DNA of 30,484 nt, taken from a virus. Shown here piece after piece: positions 1 to 5,358 of this stretch. Numbering within the stretch: the stretch's first letter is position 1; the number at the start of each line of letters is the position of its first letter. The stretch is taken from positions 1 through 30,484 of IMG/VR virus record IMGVR_UViG_3300032516_000118. The stretch is one strand, 5' to 3'. A model generated the notes under the pieces. The model was not told where the DNA came from. It ran no database searches and saw only the letters and a program-made list of their open reading frames with translations. The position numbers and the translations under genes were made by a program.

Positions 1-205
1 ATCAAGTTCTGTTGTGCCGCTCGGTATCGCGTGGTCACGTGCCGTCAGGTCCAGCCCTTCCGTCTCGTCTCATGCCGTGGGGTGCCGTGTAGCTGCTATG
101 TTTCGTTTTGTTACGTCTCGCGGCACTGTTTGGTCCGGTGATGTCTCGTTCTGTGTCGCACCGTCCAGGTTCGCCGCGGAGTCGCGTCGCGTCAAGCACG
201 GTGAA
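1..205. repeat. 5-bp-periodic GT/AC tract (non-coding)
   Basis: On the plus strand GT dinucleotides (occasionally GC) recur every 5 bp: at 24, 34, 39, 44, 49; then 62, 67, 77, 82, 87; then 100, 105, 110, 115; then 128, 133, 138, 143, 148, 153, 163; then 181, 186, 191, 201. Several of the missing steps are filled by GC (29, 54, 92, 120, 158, 173, 196). Blocks are separated by 8-bp instead of 5-bp steps (54 to 62, 92 to 100, 120 to 128, 173 to 181), each following a GC. On the minus strand this reads as NNNAC pentamers. A 5-bp period does not match codons, so coding is unlikely. The tract lies 3' of the leftward operon and runs to the window edge, so it may continue outside. Confidence 0.75.
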
Positions 206-214
206 GCCGCCGGG

Positions 215-1009
215 TTATTTTTTCTCCTTTTCCTTTCGTTTTATCTCGGGGATATCGTAGCGGAGGGAGAGGACGCGGAACTTGCCGTTTTCGAGGGCTT
301 TGACGGAGCCGAGGCCGATGATGGGTATGGTAGCGAAGAGGAGTTTGAGTGCGGTTTCGTCGAACTTGAGTGGGGGGACGCGGAATTGGAAGGCGAAGCG
401 GGTTCCGGGGAGGGCGATTTCGGAGTCGTGGACGATGCTGACGCGGCCCTGTGCGCCGTGGACGGATCCCATGTACTTCTTGAACTGGGTGGGCGCTGCG
501 AATGGCGGATCTCCGGTATAGAGGTGGATATGTCCGGCGTGTTCGCAGGCTTTGGAGGCGCCGATGGGTCGAATGGAGCCGAGGTGGGACATGTCGCCTT
601 TGGCGCCCTTTTTTGACGAGAAGAGGTCGACGCGTGTGGCGGCGCACTTCAGGCAGGCTTTGATTTGCCAGTCGCCGAGCCAGGGTCCGGCCTCGCAGTG
701 GCGGATGGAGCAGACGGCGTATGACTCGGCCTCCTTGAGTTCGCCCTCGGGCGCCTGCGCCTCGCCGTTCGGGGTTGGGGCCCCCGTTGATGGTTTGGCG
801 AGTTCTTCGCCTTTGATGCGGGCGACGGCGGCGGGGATCTCATCGTCGGTGAGTTTGAGGTGGAATCGGCAGAAGGCTTCGAGTCCTTTGTCGTCGGCTG
901 GTTGTCCGCCGACGAAGTCGGTAGTGAATTCGCATTCGGCTTCGGCGACGAGGGTGATGCCGTTGTAGATGTCTCTGAGTTCTTGGGGTTCGACGTTTTT
1001 CCAGGTCAT
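215..1009 (-). CDS. Cys/His-rich phage protein, possible RAMP-like C-terminal fold
   Basis: A 264-residue protein of unknown function, last gene of the leftward operon. The ATG at 1009 is preferred to the in-frame upstream ATG at 1054 because AAAGGAT lies just before it. Residues 95-165 hold C100, H104, C105, C119, C122, C155, H157, H160 and H162, a likely zinc site. Residues 72-95 are a low-complexity linker. The C-terminus has a predicted beta strand (203-211), a helix (217-227) and a glycine-rich hairpin (G232, G234, G242-K-F-R-V). That order and the G-x-G...GKF loop resemble the second half of RAMP (Cas5/6/7-type) ferredoxin folds. This is pattern reading only. A Lys/Glu tail ends the protein. 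Confidence 0.8.
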   Translation of the reverse strand: MTWKNVEPQELRDIYNGITLVAEAECEFTTDFVGGQPADDKGLEAFCRFHLKLTDDEIPAAVARIKGEELAKPSTGAPTPNGEAQAPEGELKEAESYAVCSIRHCEAGPWLGDWQIKACLKCAATRVDLFSSKKGAKGDMSHLGSIRPIGASKACEHAGHIHLYTGDPPFAAPTQFKKYMGSVHGAQGRVSIVHDSEIALPGTRFAFQFRVPPLKFDETALKLLFATIPIIGLGSVKALENGKFRVLSLRYDIPEIKRKEKEKK

Positions 1010-1029
1010 GTTTATCCTTTCGTTGTTAG

Positions 1030-1042
1030 GGGGGTCTCCCCC
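1030..1042. other. G5/C5 hairpin in intergenic leader
   Basis: Five G, three bases (TCT) and five C form a perfect 5-bp stem with a 3-base loop about 20 bp upstream of the start of the gene ending at 215. On the minus-strand transcript it precedes the Shine-Dalgarno of that gene. There is no U-tract, so it is more likely a structured leader or translational control element than a terminator. Confidence 0.4.
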
Positions 1043-1045
1043 ATG

Positions 1046-1093
1046 GTTCAGCACTGGTGCTGTTCAGCCTTGGCGCTGTTCAGCGCTGGCGCT
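1046..1093. repeat. Three tandem 16-bp palindromic repeats
   Basis: Three head-to-tail 16-bp units (1046-1061, 1062-1077, 1078-1093) each begin GTTCAG and end GGTGCT or GGCGCT. Units 1 and 3 contain perfect 5-bp inverted repeats (AGCAC/GTGCT and AGCGC/GCGCT); unit 2 is imperfect. They sit between two leftward genes, directly next to the stop codon at 1095-1097. This is the only sizeable intergenic gap in the part of the leftward operon below 7.7 kb. Confidence 0.65.
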
Positions 1094-1094
1094 G

Positions 1095-1826
1095 TTACGT
1101 GATGGTTCTCCAGGAGTAGAGGACTGGGGCGGGTAGGGTGAGGAGGAGTTTGGCGACGTCTTTGGGGCCGCGTATGGGTTCGTCGTTGGCGTGGCCCTGT
1201 TCGGCGCGCCAGGCGGAGTAGGCGTGGGCGATGTCGGTCCAGACTTCGGAGGGGATGGTGAGGGTGTTTTTTTCCCAGGCGAAGGTATCGTTTTCGTAGA
1301 GCTGGGAGTTGGGGAGTCGGAAGGAGAGGCGATCGGGGTGGCGAGTGTCATCGGGTCCGAGGGTTCGGAGTCTGAAGACGGCGGTGCCCAGGTGGTTGCG
1401 GATGACGACGAAGTAGGGTTTGCCGCGGCTGGTAAATCGGCATGGGGAGAGGCCGTAGAAGAGGAAGACGTGTTCTTTAGCACCCCAGGGCCCGTGTTTG
1501 GTGTAGGCGAGCCCTTTGATGGAGCCGGAGGCGAGGAGGTCACCGGAGGCGGTTTGGAGTTCCCAGGTGAAGGGGGGCCCGGGTGGTCGGGGTTCGGCGG
1601 TCGCCTTTCCGGTGGTCCCGGCGCTGAGGGGGAAGGGGTCTGTCGTGAGGCTATCGAGGTGAGCGCTGACGGGTCCCCCGAGGCTATAGCCTGGAGTTGC
1701 TCCGGGGGTTCCCTCGAGTTTGCCGGGTGATCTGAGTGCCCCGTTTGAGAGTCGGACATGATAGAGGGTGGCCTGGATGGTATCGATGCGGGATTCGAGT
1801 GAGTCGAGTCGGTCTTCGATCTTCAT
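1095..1826 (-). CDS. Hypothetical protein, paralogue of the 7134-7721 gene
   Basis: A 243-residue protein of unknown function. Residues 1-25 look like a short coiled coil; 30-85 are Gly/Pro/Ser-rich. Residues 86-206 match the product at 7134-7721 in three collinear motifs: F-x-W-E-x-x-x-A-x-G-D-x-L-A-x-G (86-101), IRN-x-x-GT-x-V-x-RL (142-153), and DT...EN/EK...A-x-AY-x-x-(W/Y) (180-206). The two genes therefore share a domain, probably by old duplication. The ATG overlaps the stop of the upstream gene (ATGA at 1823-1826) and follows a good AAGGAG-type ribosome site. Confidence 0.85.
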   Translation of the reverse strand: MKIEDRLDSLESRIDTIQATLYHVRLSNGALRSPGKLEGTPGATPGYSLGGPVSAHLDSLTTDPFPLSAGTTGKATAEPRPPGPPFTWELQTASGDLLASGSIKGLAYTKHGPWGAKEHVFLFYGLSPCRFTSRGKPYFVVIRNHLGTAVFRLRTLGPDDTRHPDRLSFRLPNSQLYENDTFAWEKNTLTIPSEVWTDIAHAYSAWRAEQGHANDEPIRGPKDVAKLLLTLPAPVLYSWRTIT

Positions 1827-2215
1827 GCGATCTCCTTGTGGGTTAGGAACTGCGCGCGAGGCGCCAACCGCGGTATGCTGGGGGATAATTTTTTTATCTC
1901 GTTGGGGATCAAGATGCCTGTTTGCGGCCCATCGGGTACGCGTTCGGACACGTAGGCTTCCCAGGCGGCGATGGAGGAGAAGTCGATGCCGTAGACGCCC
2001 GCGACGGAGGAGAGGCTCTCGGTTATCGCTCGGATCTCGATCGTTTGGAACTCGAGCCAGCAGGAGGGCGAGATGAGCCAGGTGTTAGGCGGGAGCGGGA
2101 GGGTTGCCAGTACAGGTGCTGCGCGGAACCGGGCCCAGGCCTCGATGGCTTTGAAGGGGATGACGAGTGGGAAGAAGAGTCCGATGGCGGACTTGAGGAA
2201 CTGCCTGCGGATCAT
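1823..2215 (-). CDS. Putative Tat-exported small protein
   Basis: A 130-residue protein of unknown function. It begins MIRRQFLKSAIGLFFPLV. Residues 3-8 (RRQFLK) match the twin-arginine consensus R-R-x-F-L-K and are followed by a hydrophobic stretch (9-26), so the N-terminus looks like a Tat signal peptide. The rest has no motif I recognise. The start at 2215 is preferred to longer in-frame options because AAGGGAG precedes it and it forms an ATGA overlap with the upstream gene. The product would act outside the cytoplasm if exported. An ordinary N-terminal membrane anchor is the alternative. Confidence 0.75.
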   Translation of the reverse strand: MIRRQFLKSAIGLFFPLVIPFKAIEAWARFRAAPVLATLPLPPNTWLISPSCWLEFQTIEIRAITESLSSVAGVYGIDFSSIAAWEAYVSERVPDGPQTGILIPNEIKKLSPSIPRLAPRAQFLTHKEIA

Positions 2216-2400
2216 GGGGTGTCTCCCTTCGTCCCTTCCTTCCGTACATACCGCACCGCGCGGAGCTTCAGCCCCGGCGATCGCTTCCGTTCCGCGGCGA
2301 TCTCGTCCCGTGCCTGCTCGCGCGTAAGGCAGGCGAAGCCCGAGAGCAATTCCCAGCCGATACCAGGCGTATTGACTTCGATCATCCAGGTGTCGCTCAT
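2212..2400 (-). CDS. Small hypothetical protein (62 aa)
   Basis: A 62-residue protein of unknown function with no membrane segment. It has a W-x-I-E-V strand at 5-9, a helix rich in Glu, Arg and Ala (26-40), and a basic strand (45-55, LRAVRYVRK). It looks like a compact alpha/beta fold. A strong AGGAGG site lies just upstream of the ATG at 2400, and the stop overlaps the next gene in an ATGA. Confidence 0.8.
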   Translation of the reverse strand: MSDTWMIEVNTPGIGWELLSGFACLTREQARDEIAAERKRSPGLKLRAVRYVRKEGTKGDTP

Positions 2401-2409
2401 CGTTACCTC

Positions 2410-2490
2410 CTACACCAGATACGCCACCGCCAGGAGCCATACCGCCAAGCCGAGGACGAAGCCGTAGAGCATAGCGAGGAGGAGCTTCAT
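2410..2490 (-). CDS. 26-residue membrane peptide
   Basis: A micro-ORF beginning MKLLLAMLYGF and ending LAVAYLV. Almost the whole peptide is one hydrophobic helix with a single N-terminal lysine, so it is a predicted single-pass membrane peptide. It has a strong GGAGGAGG site about 8 nt upstream, encoded within the AEE codons of the preceding gene, and an ATGA overlap at 2487-2490. The next gene begins 9 nt after its stop. The signals and the fit into the coupled gene chain support expression. The function is unknown. Confidence 0.6.
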   Translation of the reverse strand: MKLLLAMLYGFVLGLAVWLLAVAYLV

Positions 2491-2720
2491 GAGGTTGCCT
2501 CCTCCGCTTCGCGGATGGCGGATTGCAGCATTTCGAAGGCGTACCAAAACTCGCAGCATTCAACACCGTGAGTAGCTCCAGCAGTCTCTTCTATCTCCTT
2601 CGCCGCCGCGAGCAGGCGATCGTACTTGCCACGCACCACATCTAACTCGTGTTGTAGGCTGAGTGCGCGATTGCACGTCTCTTGAACGTCTATTGCTAGA
2701 CTGTCAGTCAACACACACAT
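2487..2720 (-). CDS. Small AIREAEE-family protein (member 1)
   Basis: A 77-residue member of a five-gene family in this window. It shares two blocks with the others: K-Y-D-R-LLAAA (32-40) and a C-terminal AIREAEE (68-74). It is helical, with a possible coiled coil at 20-45 and a CC pair at 55-56. The ATG at 2720 overlaps the end of the Tyr/Ala repeat gene by 13 nt and has only a weak ribosome site, so it is probably translated by re-initiation. Its 3' end carries the ribosome site of the next gene. Function unknown. Confidence 0.75.
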   Translation of the reverse strand: MCVLTDSLAIDVQETCNRALSLQHELDVVRGKYDRLLAAAKEIEETAGATHGVECCEFWYAFEMLQSAIREAEEATS

Positions 2721-3373
2721 TCTTTCGTCTCTTCTCTCTCGAACCGCGCCGTGCGTTCGGTGATCGTGATTAAGTCGAAGCCCGCCGCCTGCGCCGCATT
2801 CGCCGCCGCATACGCCGCCGCATACGCCGCATACGCCGCATTCGCCGCCGCATACGCCGCCGCATGCGCCGCATTCGCCGCCGCATACGCCGCCGCATAC
2901 GCCGCATACGCCGCATACGCCGCATACGCCGCATACGCCGCCGCATACGCCGCATACGCCGCCGCATACGACCGATCTGCACCCGACACCCAGGCGTCTG
3001 CCCAGGCGATCCACGCCGCGTTGTGATACATGAAACGAGCGCATTCGATGGCGTAGTACACGCGCTGCATCATCGTCAGCACCGGCACAGCCAGCTCTTC
3101 AACGAACGTCAATGCCTTGCAGCCGAGTTTGAGTTGCTTGTCGCGTTTGATCGGCTCCTCGGCTTCGGCGAGATAGAGACGTGGACAAGAAAAGTTGGCA
3201 TGCACCGGGTTATGCAGCACGGCAAGCAACGGGTGCTCGTATGCGTGAATCCAGTGCTCGCTACACAACTCGGCGGAGGCGGAGTGTGACGCAACGGCGA
3301 ACCGCTTCCCGAGTTCCCACTGGTGGCCGTTGTACGTTCGCATATTCTCGTCGGTGAGCTTGTAAACTTTCAT
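2708..3373 (-). CDS. Conserved phage protein with Tyr/Ala repeat helix
   Basis: A 221-residue protein. Residues 1-130 form a conserved-looking domain (MKVYKLTDEN start; ELCSEHWIHAYEHPLLAVL; an NPVHANF motif; a W-x-x-W-x-x-x-W segment near 120). I recall this domain type from other phages as uncharacterised. Residues about 135-197 are 18 units of Tyr (sometimes Asn, His or Gln) plus two or three Ala. These give 3-4 spacing, so a helix would show a continuous Tyr stripe. A short charged tail follows. The start at 3373 has GGAGGTGAAGG just upstream and an ATGA overlap; longer in-frame starts lie inside neighbouring genes. Function unknown. Confidence 0.85.
   Translation of the reverse strand: MKVYKLTDENMRTYNGHQWELGKRFAVASHSASAELCSEHWIHAYEHPLLAVLHNPVHANFSCPRLYLAEAEEPIKRDKQLKLGCKALTFVEELAVPVLTMMQRVYYAIECARFMYHNAAWIAWADAWVSGADRSYAAAYAAYAAAYAAYAAYAAYAAYAAAYAAANAAHAAAYAAANAAYAAYAAAYAAANAAQAAGFDLITITERTARFEREETKECVC
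2782..2970. repeat. 9/12-bp tandem repeat array encoding Tyr-Ala units
   Basis: The array is made of GCCGCATAC (9 bp) and GCCGCCGCATAC (12 bp) units on the plus strand, with a few T-for-A and G-for-A variants. Both unit lengths are multiples of 3, so gain or loss of units keeps the minus-strand reading frame. The plus strand and the other minus frames are also open through the array, which explains the Ala/Tyr- and Arg/Met-rich shadow frames. Confidence 0.9.
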
Positions 3374-3660
3374 TCCTTCACCTCCTCCGCTTCGCGGATG
3401 GCGTCTCGCAACACCGACATCGCAATAGCCACCCTTGCGGGGATCGCTTCGTCCTCGAGAATGTCGACTGCGCCCTCCTCCGCGGCGAGTAGGCGATCGT
3501 AACGAGCTTGGAGTTTGTCGCGCTCGCCAACCACTTCTTCGACCGCCGCCCCGTGCTCGCACCATGCGCACGATGGGTCTCGCAGCTTTCGAGACGTGTA
3601 GCCTTCGTGGCAGGTGCAGGAACCGACGAGCTCCATGGCCTTCTTTCGTGCTGGGGTCAT
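3370..3660 (-). CDS. Small AIREAEE-family protein with N-terminal Cys cluster (member 2)
   Basis: A 96-residue protein. The N-terminal part has C15-x-C17-H18 and C31-x2-C34-x-H36, a likely zinc-binding knuckle. It is followed by a helical region with the family block ARYDRLLAA (52-60) and the terminal AIREAEE (87-93). The ATG at 3660 has GGGAGGCGAAAGG upstream and an ATGA overlap with the preceding gene. The zinc part differs between family members while the C-terminal part is shared. Function unknown. Confidence 0.8.
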   Translation of the reverse strand: MTPARKKAMELVGSCTCHEGYTSRKLRDPSCAWCEHGAAVEEVVGERDKLQARYDRLLAAEEGAVDILEDEAIPARVAIAMSVLRDAIREAEEVKE

Positions 3661-3863
3661 CCTTTCGCCTCCCTCGCGGTGAGAACGAACTTCTTGCGTT
3701 GGCCCTCGCGGATAGGTCCGAAGAGCTTGCACGCGTACGTGTAGCAACAGTCCACTTGTCCCGAGTAAGCGTCGGCTTCAATCCAGACATCCCCTTCGCT
3801 TCCATGGCCGTTGCTCTTCCCTCGCACAACGTTTACCGTGAGCTGCCGTTTCTTGCGCGTCAT
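3657..3863 (-). CDS. Small basic hypothetical protein (68 aa)
   Basis: A 68-residue, beta-rich protein of unknown function with Lys/Arg patches at both ends and three cysteines (C39, C40, C45). It sits between two AIREAEE-family genes with ATGA overlaps on both sides. Its ribosome site (GGAGGAGGGG) comes from the 23-bp cassette in the upstream gene. It does not carry the AIREAEE ending itself. Confidence 0.8.
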   Translation of the reverse strand: MTRKKRQLTVNVVRGKSNGHGSEGDVWIEADAYSGQVDCCYTYACKLFGPIREGQRKKFVLTAREAKG

Positions 3864-4093
3864 TCTTTCCCCTCCTCCGCTTCGCGGATAGCGACCGCAA
3901 GCCGCTCAATTGCCTCGGCAGCCGCTCTCGGCATTACGTCCTTGATCTTCTGATACTCCACGGCTACCTTCGCCGCCGCGAGTAGGCGGGCGTGACGCTC
4001 TTGGGTGTCGAAGCAGTCGGCGATGTAGCATTTGTGGCAGTAGTGGTGTGTCGCCGGTTCTTTACCACAACAGGTGCAGCCGTATTCGTTCAT
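3860..4093 (-). CDS. Small AIREAEE-family zinc-ribbon protein (member 3)
   Basis: A 77-residue protein. C6-x2-C9 and C19-x2-C22 (with C8 and C27 nearby) form a compact zinc ribbon. The rest is helical, with ARLLAAA (35-41) and terminal AIREAEE (68-74) shared with the family. The ATG at 4093 is chosen over a longer in-frame start because it has a GGAGGGGAAGG site and an ATGA overlap. Function unknown. The layout suggests a binding head joined to a common helical tail. Confidence 0.8.
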   Translation of the reverse strand: MNEYGCTCCGKEPATHHYCHKCYIADCFDTQERHARLLAAAKVAVEYQKIKDVMPRAAAEAIERLAVAIREAEEGKE

Positions 4094-4326
4094 GCCTTCC
4101 CCTCCTCCGCTTCGCGGATGGCGGCTTCGAACTTGCACCAATTACGTGCGACTCCTGAAGACTCGAAGATTGCGTTGCGATGTGCCTTGTCGTCGCACAT
4201 CACCGCATTCGCCGCCGCGAGCAACTTCTCGTACTTCGCCTTATACTCGCACGTCTCTTCGTGCCTTTGTCGTTGCGCTTCCGCGTCGGCGGAATGTGGA
4301 CCAGTGACGGGAAAATAGTCATTCAT
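4090..4326 (-). CDS. Small AIREAEE-family protein (member 4)
   Basis: A 78-residue protein with a variable N-terminus (1-28), the family block AKYEKLLAAA (29-38) and a C-terminal AAIREAEEGKA. It has cysteines at 26, 44 and 64 but no CxxC. The ribosome site AAAGGAAGGA lies ahead of the ATG at 4326. Its start overlaps the end of a proposed 19-residue micro-ORF by 8 nt, and its stop overlaps the next start (ATGA). Function unknown. Confidence 0.8.
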   Translation of the reverse strand: MNDYFPVTGPHSADAEAQRQRHEETCEYKAKYEKLLAAANAVMCDDKAHRNAIFESSGVARNWCKFEAAIREAEEGKA

Positions 4327-4378
4327 GCTTCCTTCCTTTCTGTATCTTGCATGCCTTGCAGAATACGGCGCTGCTCAC
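4319..4378 (-). CDS. Possible 19-residue CxxC micro-ORF
   Basis: A GTG at 4378 overlaps the stop of the upstream gene as GTGA and has a strong GAGGAGGG site 6 nt away. It opens a 19-residue frame with FCKACK in the middle and a basic tail (KGRKHE). Its stop overlaps the ATG of the next gene by 8 nt. It fills what would otherwise be the only 48-nt gap in this part of the chain. Against it: it is very short and uses GTG. Treat as plausible, not proven. Confidence 0.35.
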   Translation of the reverse strand: MSSAVFCKACKIQKGRKHE

Positions 4379-4647
4379 TTCTTTCCCTCCTCGGCTTCAT
4401 TGATACAGCACTCAGCAAACGCCATCTCGGCGGGGTTGTCGTGTGCTGCGGCAAACTTTCGGAACGTTCTCTTCAGTCGATCACACTTTGCGCGAAGCGT
4501 TGTGATCTCCTCTGCTGCGTCTTCAAGCAACCCGGTTGGGTCAGTGCAAGACTGTAGTGCTCCGTATTGAAACAGCGCAGCCAGGTCGTCTATCGCCTTC
4601 GACAATAACTCTTTTCCCTTCCGTTGCTCGACGGTCTTATCGCTCAT
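4375..4647 (-). CDS. Small AIREAEE-family protein, diverged (member 5)
   Basis: A 90-residue, largely helical protein. The family blocks are degenerate: RAKCDRLKRTFRKFAAA (52-68) replaces the LLAAA block and INEAEEGKK (82-90) replaces the AIREAEE ending. The DNA at its 3' end is a diverged version of the 23-bp cassette. The ATG at 4647 has AGGAGAC upstream and an ATGA overlap; the longer in-frame start at 4695 lacks these. Function unknown. Confidence 0.8.
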   Translation of the reverse strand: MSDKTVEQRKGKELLSKAIDDLAALFQYGALQSCTDPTGLLEDAAEEITTLRAKCDRLKRTFRKFAAAHDNPAEMAFAECCINEAEEGKK

Positions 4648-4889
4648 TCTTTTGTCTCCTCTGTCTTCGGTGGGTACTCTATGCAGTCGCGACAAATGAA
4701 GGCTGGTTTAAGTTCTTCGTCTCGGTATCTGTAGCACGTTTGCGTCTTGAAGACTGGTCGTTCGGTGGTTCCACAGAGTAGGCAGCCTTCCCAGCGGAAC
4801 ACGCCGGTTTCGCCGTGGTACCAGCCGACGCTTTGCAGTAGCTGTCGCTTCCAACTGCGTACCAGCCCCAATTCGTGGTTCATGTTCAT
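4644..4889 (-). CDS. Small zinc-ribbon protein (81 aa)
   Basis: An 81-residue protein. C36-x2-C39 and C66-x2-C69, with C52 between, give a four-cysteine zinc ribbon in the C-terminal half. Residues 1-30 are basic and aromatic, ending in a possible short strand. The ATG at 4889 forms ATGA with the upstream stop; a second in-frame ATG lies two codons on and has equally good ribosome-site spacing. Function unknown. It could bind nucleic acid or protein. Confidence 0.8.
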   Translation of the reverse strand: MNMNHELGLVRSWKRQLLQSVGWYHGETGVFRWEGCLLCGTTERPVFKTQTCYRYRDEELKPAFICRDCIEYPPKTEETKE

Positions 4890-5044
4890 TCCGTCCTTTC
4901 TGTATCGACTGCGATCCAGCGTTCACCTTCGCCGGTGGCGCTCATCCCCGTCGTGGCGTCCTTGAATCCGTGGCATTGGTATTGTTCGAACCTTCCGTTG
5001 TCACGAAGAACGTAATGGTGGACGCCGAGTAGTTGTCCGCTCAT
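4886..5044 (-). CDS. Small hypothetical protein (52 aa)
   Basis: A 52-residue protein of unknown function, probably beta-rich (GVHHYVLRDNGRFEQYQCHG), with a single cysteine. The ATG at 5044 is supported by GCAGGAGGACGC and an ATGA overlap with the upstream gene; the longer in-frame frame is a shadow of other genes. The W-I-A-V-D-T-E ending suggests a final strand. Confidence 0.75.
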   Translation of the reverse strand: MSGQLLGVHHYVLRDNGRFEQYQCHGFKDATTGMSATGEGERWIAVDTERTE

Positions 5045-5358
5045 GCGTCCTCCTGCCCGAGTTTGTCCCACCTGAGTCGGCAGAAGACCTTGCCGGGTGG
5101 GGCCTCTTCGGCGAGTCCGAGGTCGAGGAGGACACCGATGGCCTCTTCCTCGGCAGACATGAAAGAGTGCGAGATGCGGCCATCCTTCCCGGTGGTGAAG
5201 AACTGGTTGACCATGGACATGAGGGCGCCCGTGACGCGCAAGAGTTGCTTCTGGAGGTCGCAGACGGTGCAGATGCAGTCGGTACCCGCGGCCCCGGCGG
5301 TGCCCCCGCACCAACGGCAGGGTTCAGGCGCCACTGGCGCAGTGCTTGCTTCCGGCAT
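5041..5358 (-). CDS. Small zinc-binding protein (105 aa)
   Basis: A 105-residue protein. C14-x2-C17 and C28-x-C30-x2-C33 form a zinc knuckle, followed by a helix (35-55) and a C-terminal alpha/beta part with an acidic helix AEEEAIGVLLDLGLAEE. The ATG at 5358 has GAAGGAGG upstream and lies 35 nt inside the preceding gene. This is the longest overlap among the small genes. Function unknown. Confidence 0.8.
   Translation of the reverse strand: MPEASTAPVAPEPCRWCGGTAGAAGTDCICTVCDLQKQLLRVTGALMSMVNQFFTTGKDGRISHSFMSAEEEAIGVLLDLGLAEEAPPGKVFCRLRWDKLGQEDA

Larger units (their letters stand above)
2498..4123. repeat. Dispersed 23-bp gene-end/ribosome-site cassette (four copies)
   Basis: Near-identical 23-bp segments with core CTCCTCCGCTTCGCGGAT occur at 2498-2520, 3381-3403, 3871-3893 (one mismatch) and 4101-4123. 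A diverged copy lies at about 4385-4400. On the minus strand each encodes AIREAEE and at the same time supplies the GGAGGAGG ribosome site of the next gene. A second, looser repeat encoding the LLAAA block lies upstream in each gene. Conservation at DNA level beyond protein need suggests recent duplication or recombination at these points. Confidence 0.8.

Noticed and set aside
14-616. Plus-strand 200-residue frame at the left end
   Set aside because: It runs antisense to a well-supported gene and through the 5-bp-periodic tract. No ribosome site or domain.
2782-2970. CRISPR array or pentapeptide-repeat protein
   Set aside because: The repeat units are 9 and 12 bp with no spacers, so it is not CRISPR. 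The protein period is 3-4 residues, not 5, and lacks the A-x-L-x-x pattern.
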